The notes under the pieces: model-generated
What the model was told of the DNA's origin: nothing
Databases searched by the model: none
Seen by the model: the letters and a program-made list of their open reading frames with translations, nothing else
DNA from: Candidatus Latescibacterota bacterium
GTDB taxonomy: Bacteria > Latescibacterota > UBA2968
Direction of reading: 5' to 3'
Length of the DNA stretch: 64,000 bases
Assembly: GCA_022824945.1 (NCBI GenBank)
Contig: JAJDYX010000051.1
Location: 19,865 to 83,864 of the forward strand
In this document: positions 1-7,511 of the stretch, one piece after another
Position numbering within the stretch: position 1 is the first letter of the stretch
How the letters are laid out: each line of letters starts with the position of its first letter
Made by a program: the position numbers and the translations under genes

Positions 1-174
1 GGATGGAACGAGTTGCGGGCGGGTATGAGAGAATGGATTGAAAAACGAACAATAATGTATAAATATTATATATGTTGAGCACGATATGTATAATAATCGC
101 CAAAAATTATACATGTAAGGTCGCGGCAGCGGTGGGCTGGAAGGAGGGATAAAAAGCTATGGGACAGGTATCAA
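1..174. other. Left edge, no assignable gene
   Basis: Frame 1 on the plus strand is open from the window edge to a TGA at 76-78 (about 25 codons, containing WNELRAGMREW), so it could be the 3' end of a gene that starts to the left. It is too short to assign. The rest is AT-rich (55-115) with nothing recognisable. Confidence 0.2.
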
Positions 175-474
175 TCAGTCAGATGTTGCAGTGATTACAA
201 CGCGCTCAACTTTAATCTCATCGGCCTTCTGCATGGCCTGGGCCAGATCGTAGGCCGCCTGCATGCGATACCATGTGATTGCGCCGCCACCGAAGGCTTT
301 GTCCAGACGAATCGCCATCTCGGGCGATATGCCAGCCTGACCGTTCACGATATCAGACAGTTCCTTGTTATCAACGCCGAGTTTTTGCGCGGCTTCAGCC
401 ACACTCAACCCGAGTGGCTCCAGGCAATCGTAGCGTACTGAAAGCCCCGGATGGGGCGGATTCTTCATTGGCAT
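175..474 (-). CDS. higA: HigA-family antitoxin (XRE-type HTH)
   Basis: A 99-aa protein with the HigA/VapI layout: the N-terminal NPPHPG motif, then EPLGLSVAEAAQKLGVDNKELSDIVNG, an XRE-type helix-turn-helix, then AGISPEMAIRLDKAFG and a C-terminal YDL motif. In the family, HigA binds its own operator and neutralises the ribosome-dependent mRNase HigB. Here the partner is missing: only the first 11 codons of a higB-like frame survive just upstream, running into the higA start (476-508). The antitoxin is therefore probably an orphan. It may still act as a repressor or protect against HigB toxins encoded elsewhere. The C-terminal tail after YDLAQAM is slightly longer than usual. The first ATG (474) follows an AAAGG that lies inside the higB relic; a second ATG two codons later is equally possible. 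Confidence 0.85.
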   Translation of the reverse strand: MPMKNPPHPGLSVRYDCLEPLGLSVAEAAQKLGVDNKELSDIVNGQAGISPEMAIRLDKAFGGGAITWYRMQAAYDLAQAMQKADEIKVERVVITATSD

Positions 475-475
475 A

Positions 476-508
476 TTTGAGACCTTTGTGGCGGAGACTG
501 AGGATCAT
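476..508 (-). pseudogene. Relic of HigB toxin, first 11 codons
   Basis: On the minus strand an ATG at 508 opens MILSLRHKGLK, which matches the very conserved HigB start (MI-S-RHKGL). The reading frame then runs straight into the higA coding region in another frame and loses all similarity. About 80 HigB codons, including the catalytic C-terminal half, are absent. The simplest reading is a deletion that joined the higB start directly to the higA start. Confidence 0.6.
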
Positions 509-693
509 AAATCAAATATAACACTTTCCTTTTAGAATCAAAACCTCACGATTCTTTGCTAACCCGTTCTTGCGTCATTACACTGTTTGCCGTAAATTTC
601 TGTCCGGATACTGCAGTAGAGTAGATGAGAAAAGTGGTCGTTACACATAATCAAATATCTGAAGACAGTAAGTTGGCGATGGAGAACTGACAA

Positions 694-1089
694 ATGGCAC
701 TGACACACATGTATCTGGATACGGAACGAGCTTCACTCAAGCGCGTAGTTCACGGTCTGCTCAAGGATGCCGGAACCGAAGATTGGGATGGCGAAGGTGC
801 TCTTGCATTTGCGCCGGAGACAGTAGCTATTGCCCAGAAACTTATCGACGAATTTCCGCCTCTTGTCGGTAAGCCGGATGTGAACGCCACACCGCACGGC
901 GAAGTGGATTTCGACTGGGTCATTGACCGGGACTTGATGTTTACCGTCAGCGTTGGTCCCTCAAAAGAGATTGCATTTGCCGGGTTGTTTCACGGCGCAC
1001 GCTTAAACGGTTGCGAACTGTGGAACGGCACACTACCGCAATTTGTGAATTACGGCTTTGAGCGGCTACTCGAGACACAGAATTTATAA
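694..1089 (+). CDS. Uncharacterised protein with DWDGxGA motif
   Basis: A 131-aa protein without signal peptide or membrane segment. It contains an early DWDGEGALAFAPETVAIAQ stretch and a central TPHGEVDFDW stretch. I recall small proteins of similar size with this pair of motifs from accessory regions of many bacteria, but I cannot give a function or family name. It lies between higA (opposite strand) and a TIR-domain gene (same strand, 118 bp downstream), so it may belong to a defence or toxin-antitoxin module. The start at 694 is the first ATG after an AT-rich promoter-like stretch; GGAGAA at 680-685 is a plausible ribosome binding site. Confidence 0.6.
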   Translation: MALTHMYLDTERASLKRVVHGLLKDAGTEDWDGEGALAFAPETVAIAQKLIDEFPPLVGKPDVNATPHGEVDFDWVIDRDLMFTVSVGPSKEIAFAGLFHGARLNGCELWNGTLPQFVNYGFERLLETQNL

Positions 1090-1207
1090 TAATAAGGGGT
1101 CAGGGACATTCGCAAGATTTGCTACAAAAATTACGCAATTCGAGAAGAAGATACAGGATGCGGTGGGAAGGGTGTGGGATGAAAGCAAAGCGGAAGGGGA
1201 ATGATCA

Positions 1208-2077
1208 ATGAACAAGAATACTCAATATGAAGTAGCACTATCCTTTGCTGGCGAACAACGTGCGTATGTTGAGGAGGTAGCAGAGGCACTTCAGAGTCGA
1301 GGTATCGCCGTATTCTATGATGATTTTGAGAAGGTCCAACTCTGGGGAAAAGACCTCGTAGAAGAATTACATGACGTATTCGCCAATAGGGCTGATCATG
1401 TAGTGATGTTCATTTCTCAGGAGTACGTCGAAAAAGTTTGGCCGAGTCATGAAAGACGATCAATCTTGAGTCGCGCAGTACAAGAAGAAGCTGAGTACAT
1501 TTTTCCAGTGCGTTTTGATGACACACCTATTCCCGGTTTGCAGACTTCTATCAAGTACGCACAAGCAAACGAACATACGCCAGCAGAGCTCGCAGCGATG
1601 ATTGCCGAGAAGATCGGAGTCAAGCCTTTTATGGGCAAGGCTTCGGATGTGCCGCCCCCGCGAATGACGTCTCTGGCTGGCGAAGCAGTATTCGATTACA
1701 GTAACCATAACGGGCGCTACGTTATCGGTTATGGACAGCTGGAATTTGAAACGGCTTGGAGTAAAGCAAGCGATACCAGCATCCATGTTTATAATGATCC
1801 GCCATCAATCAACGGCGTTGCGTTGGACCGAAGATATAAGTCAATCGCACAGGTGTCGAATGCGAAGGCTTTGGACTACACGTCACGCAACCGGACACCT
1901 AAATTAGATGAGATCGTTATTTTGCGGAATGTAAATGGCTTCTATGCTGCTTTACAGGTGCTGGAGATCAAGGACGATACACGAGGTGCAGAAAAAGATG
2001 AACTCCGTTTTCGATATGTTATCCAGTCAAATGATTCTGATAACTTCACTGAGTTTAAGGATATTTTAGAGACATAG
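1208..2077 (+). CDS. TIR-domain protein with uncharacterised C-terminal domain
   Basis: A 289-aa protein. Residues 7-135 form a bacterial TIR domain (TIR_2 type): YEVALSFAGEQRAYVEEVAEAL, then FYDDFEKVQLWGKDL, then VVMFISQEYVEKVWPSHERRS. E82 in the WPSHE context is at the position of the catalytic glutamate of NAD+-cleaving TIR domains. Residues from about 155 form a second domain (GEAVFDYSNHNGRYVIGYGQLEFETAWSKA onward) that I do not recognise; it is beta-rich and may be the sensor or effector-control part. In known systems TIR NADases deplete NAD+ on phage infection or make signalling molecules. The gene sits with a UPF0175 antitoxin and a restriction-modification candidate, which supports defence. 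NADase activity itself is inference. Confidence 0.8.
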   Translation: MNKNTQYEVALSFAGEQRAYVEEVAEALQSRGIAVFYDDFEKVQLWGKDLVEELHDVFANRADHVVMFISQEYVEKVWPSHERRSILSRAVQEEAEYIFPVRFDDTPIPGLQTSIKYAQANEHTPAELAAMIAEKIGVKPFMGKASDVPPPRMTSLAGEAVFDYSNHNGRYVIGYGQLEFETAWSKASDTSIHVYNDPPSINGVALDRRYKSIAQVSNAKALDYTSRNRTPKLDEIVILRNVNGFYAALQVLEIKDDTRGAEKDELRFRYVIQSNDSDNFTEFKDILET

Positions 2078-2110
2078 ATGAACAATTTGATCTTACACTA
2101 AATTTATCAC

Positions 2111-2362
2111 ATGGTAACAGTCACTTTTGAACTGTCAGAAGACGCGCTTTCTTCGGTGCGAAAAGACCCGGATCATTTCGCCCAAAAATTGCGTTTGGCT
2201 GCCGCTGTGAAATGGTACGAGATGGGAGAGGTTTCTCAAAGCCAAGCGGCTGAGATTGCTGGACTATCTCGCAGTGAGTTCATTGAGGCACTGGGCCGGT
2301 TCAAAGTTTCAGCATTCCAATACGAGGTAGATGAAATAGCGGAGGAAGTAAACCGTGAGTGA
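2111..2362 (+). CDS. UPF0175-family protein, putative orphan antitoxin
   Basis: An 83-aa protein with the UPF0175 pattern: an N-terminal beta-strand region (VTVTFELSEDAL), then LRLAAAVKWYEMGEVSQSQAAEIAGLSRSEFIEALGRF, a helix-turn-helix-like core. Members usually precede a PIN-like DUF3368 toxin in a type II toxin-antitoxin pair. No toxin follows here. The stop lies next to a run of eight Gs at 2363-2370, and the next gene is on the opposite strand and ends 15 bp away. The toxin half was probably lost, or the gene works alone as a regulator. It starts 33 bp after the TIR gene, so the two are probably co-transcribed. Confidence 0.75.
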   Translation: MVTVTFELSEDALSSVRKDPDHFAQKLRLAAAVKWYEMGEVSQSQAAEIAGLSRSEFIEALGRFKVSAFQYEVDEIAEEVNRE

Positions 2363-2377
2363 GGGGGGGGAGGAAAA

Positions 2378-4390
2378 TCAGAATGTAGGGCCATCAAATG
2401 TTTCAATCTCATCTAATATTTTTTGAATTCGACCTTTGTCTTTGCTCTTTTCGAGGTAATGTCGGTAGCTTGCTTCTGCATCACGGATAAGTTGCTGATA
2501 CGTAACGACGCGGATATGCTTTGCTTCTAAAGCCTTTTCTGACTCCTGTCGCGTTTCTGTATCCTCCCAATCACTGAGTCCTTTCCCCACCAGACAAATC
2601 GCTTCAACTGACCCATCTTCGTTAGCTTCACGTAACTGTTTCCTCAATGCTCTGATGTATTTATCAACTTGTTCCATAAGACGAAAGGATGAAATCCTAA
2701 CAGATCCTCTTTTCAACTCAATAATCACATGCTTACCCGATGTTTTCTTGTATCGAATATCCAAACGCCCACGCTTTTCTTCTTCGCTCAATTTATCGGA
2801 AATCTTCTCAAAAGTCGTCGTAACAGACTGTTCTAAAGTCGGCGTTTCCGTAGCCATATCCCACGAGGGGTCCAGTAGCCAGAGATGAGTATAAATATGC
2901 TCTTGAATAATCTTTTCCAGCACATCTTCATCAATGTCATCAGACAACTTCCTAATTACATCCAAACGACCTTCCGTAATCTGGTAATACCATGATGCTT
3001 CTATATCATCCAATTCAGAAAAGAGCTTCACAGCAACCTCAAGATTGTTGATATCGAGTTGTTCAAGTTCGTTTAGTTTTTCCTTATGATGCAAGTGTTC
3101 AAACGCCAAAACCCCATGTTTATAAAGTGTTTTTCTATGGTCTTCGTCGGTTGCTATTTGATTAATCCCGCCGAATAGTTTTTTGGCGGAGGTTTTAGTA
3201 TCTCCCCTCAATGACTCGTACCATTCCTTGACGGCGGGAATTTCCGCGGCTTTCTTCACCCCTTCTTCATCCTTTAATCTTGCTCGTTCTCTTGCCAAAT
3301 GTTTTAGTTCCTGTTCGACAAATTCCCTCAATTGAACAAATCGTTCATCGCTCTGAATAAAATCCTGTCTGCTTGATGTGGCAATATCGTCATCATCTGT
3401 TAAATCAAGGAAGTCCGCCTCCAATTCACCTATGACATATTTTGTATATAAGCCACCTTCTCGATATGAGTCCAAGATATCTTCCAATGCAACCTTCCCT
3501 CTGGCGAGGATAGATATTTTGTTCAGATTATCCGCACCCTCCTGTAATGATCCTGATTTTTCGACCAAGCCAATCCAGCCACGAACAGAATATTTCCCCC
3601 CCTCATCTACTGTGTTTTCCTCTCGTTGAACCACATATTTCTTATCATGCGTAAAATTGGACTTTTCGAAATCGCCGTACACCAATGCATATTCCAGTTT
3701 TCCAAAGTAGTTCCTGTCATTTAGTGTTATCTCATCACCATTAACGAACACTTGAAAGTCTCTGGAAATAACCGAAAAACGGCGAGCTACGCGCTGACGC
3801 AGATAGGCGTCAAGTGACGCATTAACCCTTTTCTTTAGATCGCTCAGGACGAGTGCCGTGCCAGAACTTCCAAGATTAATATCCTTTGGCACATTTATGA
3901 CAGGGGGATGATATTTTTGTTTTGTTTCAATTGCTTCTTGTATTTTTTCAACGTCTAACTCTATTGCTATAGGATCGGTGTCCTCTTTTTTTGTATAGAC
4001 ATATACTTTCCGGGCAATAGACAAGACTGACAGCTTGCCAATGCCCTTTCTTCCCATAACGGGCCGCCCCTTGCCCGGTGTTTGATCACCACTTCCTGTG
4101 CTCCGGCGTTGATAACCAACAGTTAGAAATTTCTTACGCAAATCTGCATCATTCATCCCACAGCCATTGTCTTGAATGATAATTCTTTTATTTTCACCCT
4201 GTTCTTTTACGGATACATCTACTCGAGAGGCATCGGCATCCCAAGCATTGGCAATTAGCTCAGCCAGGACAGCGGGAACATTGCTATACAGGTTCAATCC
4301 CAAATGATTGAGTACATTTAAATCAATGTCCAGAGTGTATTCTTCAGGCATGTCTTTCAGTCCTCCCCTGATTAAATCATTCAGGGGCAT
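2378..4390 (-). CDS. GHKL/MORC-type ATPase fused to PD-(D/E)XK nuclease-like domain
   Basis: A 670-aa protein. The N-terminal third is a GHKL ATPase domain: N-box ELIANAWDADA (43-53), DNGCGM (73-78, the DxGxG motif) and GRKGIGK (112-118). A middle region of about 350 residues resembles the transducer and helical parts of MutL/MORC-like proteins. The last 130 residues contain LDIRY (D544) followed by HVIIELKRG (E558, K560), which fits the D...ExK signature of PD-(D/E)XK nucleases. Its 5' end overlaps the cytosine methyltransferase gene by 14 bp, so the two are translationally linked. Iyer and colleagues (2008) described MutL/MORC-like ATPases in restriction-modification operons; this fits as the restriction component, with ATP-driven clamp closure controlling cutting. 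Specificity cannot be read. A second ATG at codon 14 (4351) is an alternative start. Confidence 0.8.
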   Translation of the reverse strand: MPLNDLIRGGLKDMPEEYTLDIDLNVLNHLGLNLYSNVPAVLAELIANAWDADASRVDVSVKEQGENKRIIIQDNGCGMNDADLRKKFLTVGYQRRSTGSGDQTPGKGRPVMGRKGIGKLSVLSIARKVYVYTKKEDTDPIAIELDVEKIQEAIETKQKYHPPVINVPKDINLGSSGTALVLSDLKKRVNASLDAYLRQRVARRFSVISRDFQVFVNGDEITLNDRNYFGKLEYALVYGDFEKSNFTHDKKYVVQREENTVDEGGKYSVRGWIGLVEKSGSLQEGADNLNKISILARGKVALEDILDSYREGGLYTKYVIGELEADFLDLTDDDDIATSSRQDFIQSDERFVQLREFVEQELKHLARERARLKDEEGVKKAAEIPAVKEWYESLRGDTKTSAKKLFGGINQIATDEDHRKTLYKHGVLAFEHLHHKEKLNELEQLDINNLEVAVKLFSELDDIEASWYYQITEGRLDVIRKLSDDIDEDVLEKIIQEHIYTHLWLLDPSWDMATETPTLEQSVTTTFEKISDKLSEEEKRGRLDIRYKKTSGKHVIIELKRGSVRISSFRLMEQVDKYIRALRKQLREANEDGSVEAICLVGKGLSDWEDTETRQESEKALEAKHIRVVTYQQLIRDAEASYRHYLEKSKDKGRIQKILDEIETFDGPTF

Positions 4391-5465
4391 GTTTTCTCAA
4401 ATGACCTGTAATTGCTTTCCCGATAGCATAAGCCAAAGATGGCGGAACAGCATTGCCGATTTGACGGCCAATTTTCAAGAATGACGCTTTTTCATCGGGC
4501 GCAACAAACTGATATTGCCCAGGAAAAGTTTGGAGAATTGCACCTTCTCTCAAGCTCAGAGCACGGTCTTGTTCTGGATGCCCATATCGTCCGGTTCCAT
4601 AACGATAAAATTGCGTGGTCAGCGTAGGTGCTGGCTTATCCCACTGCATACGCCCATAAACGCTCCCATAGCTTAAGCCGCTGGCTTTCTTGTAGCAATC
4701 CGGCAATAGTTCAGTAGGCCAATCTCGCCAAGTTCCACCGGGCTTAGAGCGCCGGATGCGTTCCAGGTTAATGGACTCTAATCGAGAACAAACATGCAAA
4801 GGATCAGTCTCGCTTGACTGCCCGTGCTCAAGAGGTGCGAGGTGTCCAATTGCTTGCCTAACCGTTTTGGACTTTTGGGGGGCGGGTTTCGGCATATCAA
4901 TTCTGCCCAACAAAGATCCCAGCATAACCAAACGGCTTCGAGTTTGCGGAACCCCAAAGTCGGCGCAGGATATAACCTCATCAGATATACTGTACCCTGC
5001 ATCGGCTAAGGCGCGCTTAAAATTATTGTAAATCGGTTTATCCATGAGTTGAGGCACATTCTCCATTGAGATAATCTCTGGCCTACCCTCAAGAATTATT
5101 CTCAGAAATTCATCAATCAGATTCCATCTCGAATCCGACTCATCAGACTTTATTTTCGCCGTATGGCTGGAGAAAGGTTGACAGGGCGCGCAACCGACCA
5201 GTACGCGATATTTCGCATCATTAAAATACTTTGAAACATCTGAAAAAGAGATTTCCCTAATATCCGCTTCAATAAAAGTCGCTTCGCAGTTATTCTCATA
5301 AGCGTAACGACATGAACCATCAATATCCAGACCTGCGTTGACCGCGATTCCAGCCCTTTTTAGCCCATAGGTCAAACCTCCAATGCTGCAAAACAGATCA
5401 AACACTTGTGCATTGAATGGACTGCTATCGCGGTTGTTCACCTCTTGATTAAGAGATTCATTCAT
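4377..5465 (-). CDS. DNA (cytosine-5-)-methyltransferase
   Basis: A 362-aa C5-methyltransferase from the ATG at 5465. This start is preferred because GGAGG lies 7 bases upstream; an in-frame ATG at 5486 has no such site. All main motifs are present: I (FDLFCSIGGLTYG, 22-34), IV with catalytic Cys95 (GCAPCQPFS), VI (ENV, 135-137), VIII (QTRSRL) and X (GNAVPPSLA near the C-terminus). The target recognition region between VIII and X contains GSVYGRMQWDKPAPTLTTQFYRYGTGRYGHP. It methylates the C5 of cytosine in an unknown sequence, protecting the host from its partner. The ATPase-nuclease gene overlaps its 3' end, forming a two-gene operon. A GC content lower than the core genes suggests horizontal acquisition. 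Confidence 0.93.
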   Translation of the reverse strand: MNESLNQEVNNRDSSPFNAQVFDLFCSIGGLTYGLKRAGIAVNAGLDIDGSCRYAYENNCEATFIEADIREISFSDVSKYFNDAKYRVLVGCAPCQPFSSHTAKIKSDESDSRWNLIDEFLRIILEGRPEIISMENVPQLMDKPIYNNFKRALADAGYSISDEVISCADFGVPQTRSRLVMLGSLLGRIDMPKPAPQKSKTVRQAIGHLAPLEHGQSSETDPLHVCSRLESINLERIRRSKPGGTWRDWPTELLPDCYKKASGLSYGSVYGRMQWDKPAPTLTTQFYRYGTGRYGHPEQDRALSLREGAILQTFPGQYQFVAPDEKASFLKIGRQIGNAVPPSLAYAIGKAITGHLRKHAPE

Positions 5466-5608
5466 GCAACCACCTCCAATGTACAAACAATTAAAGGTTG
5501 GCGTAAATATAACCTATCTCTTTTTGAAAGAAAATAGCACATACTTGATATTTGGGCAAGAAAAACTATACTTATGTGCAGTATATTAGCTTGCGCCAGG
5601 TCGTAACA

Positions 5609-5744
5609 CCACATACTTGACCTGAAAAAACCGTGAATAGAACCCATTTTTATTACTTTATTCACTAAAATATGGCAATATAGCGTGAATAGAACCTTGT
5701 TTTACCCATCAATTCACTAAAATTTGACAATATACCGTGAATAG
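5609..5744. repeat. Three operator-like repeats spaced exactly 52 bp
   Basis: The motif CGTGAATAG occurs at 5632-5640, 5684-5692 and 5736-5744, exactly 52 bp apart (about five helical turns). The two downstream copies extend leftwards into 32-bp units (5661-5692 and 5713-5744) starting TTCACTAAAAT, so that inward-facing TATTCAC half-sites flank about 19 bp. The first copy keeps only its right half. They lie between the divergent methyltransferase and fic genes and end 14 bp before the fic start codon. Confidence 0.85.
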
Positions 5745-5752
5745 GGTATCCT
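5724..5752 (+). promoter_or_regulatory. Putative fic promoter inside the last repeat
   Basis: TTGACA (5724-5729), 17-bp spacer, TATCCT (5747-5752). Transcription would begin about 7 bp later, at the fic ATG (5759), so the message may be leaderless; no Shine-Dalgarno sequence precedes the start. The -35 box and spacer lie inside the third repeat, so a protein bound there would block the promoter. Confidence 0.55.
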
Positions 5753-5758
5753 AATGAT

Positions 5759-6643
5759 ATGGCAAGCACACGACCGACAAAAAATCGCATCCAGGTTCTG
5801 AAACGAGAGTACGATATCTTGCGTCAGGGTAAGGAATCGCTACTGTCGATGATTGACGAAGTAGAGATACCCGAGAGTGTGTACAACTCGAACGCGATTG
5901 AAAACTCCACCCTCACTCTCAATGAAACAGAGAAAATCCTGTTGGAGCAGGTGCTATCTCGGAATGTATCTGTGCGGGAAGTCTTTGAGGCGAAAAACCT
6001 GGCTCGTGTCACAGAATATAAACGCAACAGAGCGAAAGATAGCGAACTGAACAAAGACCTGATGCTACTCTTGCATCAGATGCTTATCGGCGGTATTAAT
6101 GATGACATTGCAGGTCGCTTTCGGCGGCAGGGAGAGTACGTGCGGGTGGGCACTCATATTGCGCCTGCACCCGAGCATGTAGAACGCATGATCGATAATA
6201 TCCTCGTCGAGTATTCCAGCGACCTCGACACCTACTTCCTGGATAAAATTGCCCGATTTCATCTGGATTTCGAGACCATCCATCCCTTTTGCGACGGCAA
6301 TGGCCGCATGGGGCGGGTCATTATCAATTTTCAACTCCTGCAACTCGGTCTGCCGCGCCTTATCATTCGCAACTCGGAGAAAGAGACGTACTATAGGGCA
6401 TTCAGAGACTACGGAGATAGCAGAACGACCAGAACGATGGAAGGGATTCTATCGCTGGCACTCACAGAGTCGCTGCACAAGCGACTGAGCTATCTGAGGG
6501 GAGAGGTAATCATCAAGCTATCGGATTACATCAGACAACATGGACTCTCGGCACCCGCTGTCACCAACGCCGCCCGCCGCCAGACCATTCCCGCTTTTCG
6601 CGAGAAGGGAGTATGGAAGATCGGGCAAGAGTTCATCCACTGA
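5759..6643 (+). CDS. Fic-domain protein with C-terminal DNA-binding region
   Basis: A 294-aa class II Fic protein. The inhibitory motif SNAIEN (44-49) precedes the Fic core, whose catalytic loop HPFCDGNGRMGR (175-186) matches HxFx(D/E)GNGRxxR perfectly. Fic enzymes transfer AMP or related groups from nucleotide cofactors to hydroxyl side chains of proteins; the internal glutamate of the inhibitory helix holds activity down. After the core, residues 245-294 (LSDYIRQHGLSAPAVTNAARRQ, ending GVWKIGQEFIH) look like a winged-helix DNA-binding tail. Together with the palindromic repeats at the promoter, this suggests autoregulation. The target is unknown. It adjoins a restriction-modification gene pair but is transcribed away from it. 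Confidence 0.9.
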   Translation: MASTRPTKNRIQVLKREYDILRQGKESLLSMIDEVEIPESVYNSNAIENSTLTLNETEKILLEQVLSRNVSVREVFEAKNLARVTEYKRNRAKDSELNKDLMLLLHQMLIGGINDDIAGRFRRQGEYVRVGTHIAPAPEHVERMIDNILVEYSSDLDTYFLDKIARFHLDFETIHPFCDGNGRMGRVIINFQLLQLGLPRLIIRNSEKETYYRAFRDYGDSRTTRTMEGILSLALTESLHKRLSYLRGEVIIKLSDYIRQHGLSAPAVTNAARRQTIPAFREKGVWKIGQEFIH

Positions 6644-6678
6644 ACCGGAAATTGGTCATGGACAAAGGTGTTGCGAAA

Positions 6679-7306
6679 TCAAGCCATTGGCCTTTTCGAC
6701 AAGTCCAGTTCCGCGGAATCTCGTGGGGACGCAAGCTCAGCCCCTGGTCTGGATGGTTCCATGAACGTAATGGCCTCATAGAAATCGTCCAACGCGACAA
6801 ACACACCGTTTTTCTGCGCCCACTTGCGCATCCGCTGGTTGCAGGAATGCGCCCAGGAAAGAATTTCCACCCGCCAACCGCGCTTGTGCATGCGCTCCAA
6901 TGTACCTGTGAAAACCCGCGCCTTCCAGATAACCCGCGCCATCACCCATCAACAACACCACAATACCCGGATTCCCGTTATAATCCAGCGCATCTTCAAG
7001 CATCCTCAACTGCAACACCCGGTCGGGCATCTCCTGTTCACCACGCGCAGATTCGCCCCGGTCAAATAGATGAACCTCCACCCCCTTGCTCTCCATCCGA
7101 TTCCACAACTGGCGCATCTCTGGCGGCACAGAGCCAGCGGCAAATGCCTTCTTCAAAGGGCGGTCAGCATGCGCCAGGCGCAGTATATTGTCAACGTTAA
7201 TACGCACGCGATAACGGGCATTGGGGCCTTCGCGTCGCTCCTGTGCCAACCGTTGTGCCTCATGAAAAATATTGGAATTATCCCAATAAATGAAAACACT
7301 GTCCAT
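6679..7306 (-). pseudogene. NYN-domain ribonuclease gene with a single-base frameshift
   Basis: The 5' part (MDSVFIYWDNSNIFHEAQRL, later LLMGDGAGYLEGAGF) is the N-terminal two-thirds of a NYN/LabA-type PIN-fold ribonuclease domain, with conserved aspartates at D9 and in GDGAG. The rest of the domain (TLERMHKRGWRVEILSWAHS to FVALDDFYEAITFMEP) continues in another frame, ending at 6679. Removing one A from the tetramer at 6911-6914 joins the halves as GFTGTLERM, which lines up with the family sequence without a gap. The uninterrupted frame would otherwise run on to 6776 with 50 unrelated residues. Either the gene is broken or the base is a sequencing error. Intact members degrade RNA. The gene is convergent with fic. 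Confidence 0.8.
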
Positions 7307-7345
7307 GCCAAACCACCACCTATGATCTGAGAAAATAGCAAAAAA

Positions 7346-7411
7346 CCTTCTGGGTCGCGGCTAAAGCATGTCCCTGCATGGTGTAAGCAGGGACCATGCC
7401 GCGATGACAGG
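7346..7411. repeat. Palindromic intergenic repeat (REP-like)
   Basis: Nested inverted repeats: TCGCGGC pairs with GCCGCGA, and inside it GTCCCTGC pairs with GCAGGGAC around a 9-base loop. The outer sequence (CTTCTGG...CGCGG...ATGACAGG) resembles the widespread bacterial palindromes of the CTGGATTCCGGC...GCCGGAATGACG type, and a relative lies at 14130-14168. It is located upstream of the NYN gene and downstream of the TPP enzyme gene. Confidence 0.6.
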
Positions 7412-7511
7412 CACAACCTTCTGGATTACTGGCGTTGTCCTGCGCGTGTATGAATATACCCAAAAAACTCCTGAATGACTACTTACCTATCCTAAACAGG
7501 CGCACACTACA

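Noticed and set aside
13..174. Attachment site or origin in the AT-rich left edge
   Set aside because: No repeats of DnaA-box type, no integrase and no duplicated core were found.
1090..1207. Reading frame ending QFEKKIQDAVGRVWDESKAEGE before the TIR gene
   Set aside because: It looks protein-like but has no start outside the preceding gene and no match I can name; too weak to annotate.
5609..5744. CRISPR array
   Set aside because: Only three partial repeats, spacers of about 20 bp that are AT-rich and partly similar, no cas genes; an operator array in front of fic fits better.
6679..7306. Programmed frameshift in the NYN gene
   Set aside because: The A4/T4 run is short, and there is no slippery heptamer with a downstream stem or a reason for two products; mutation or sequencing error is simpler.
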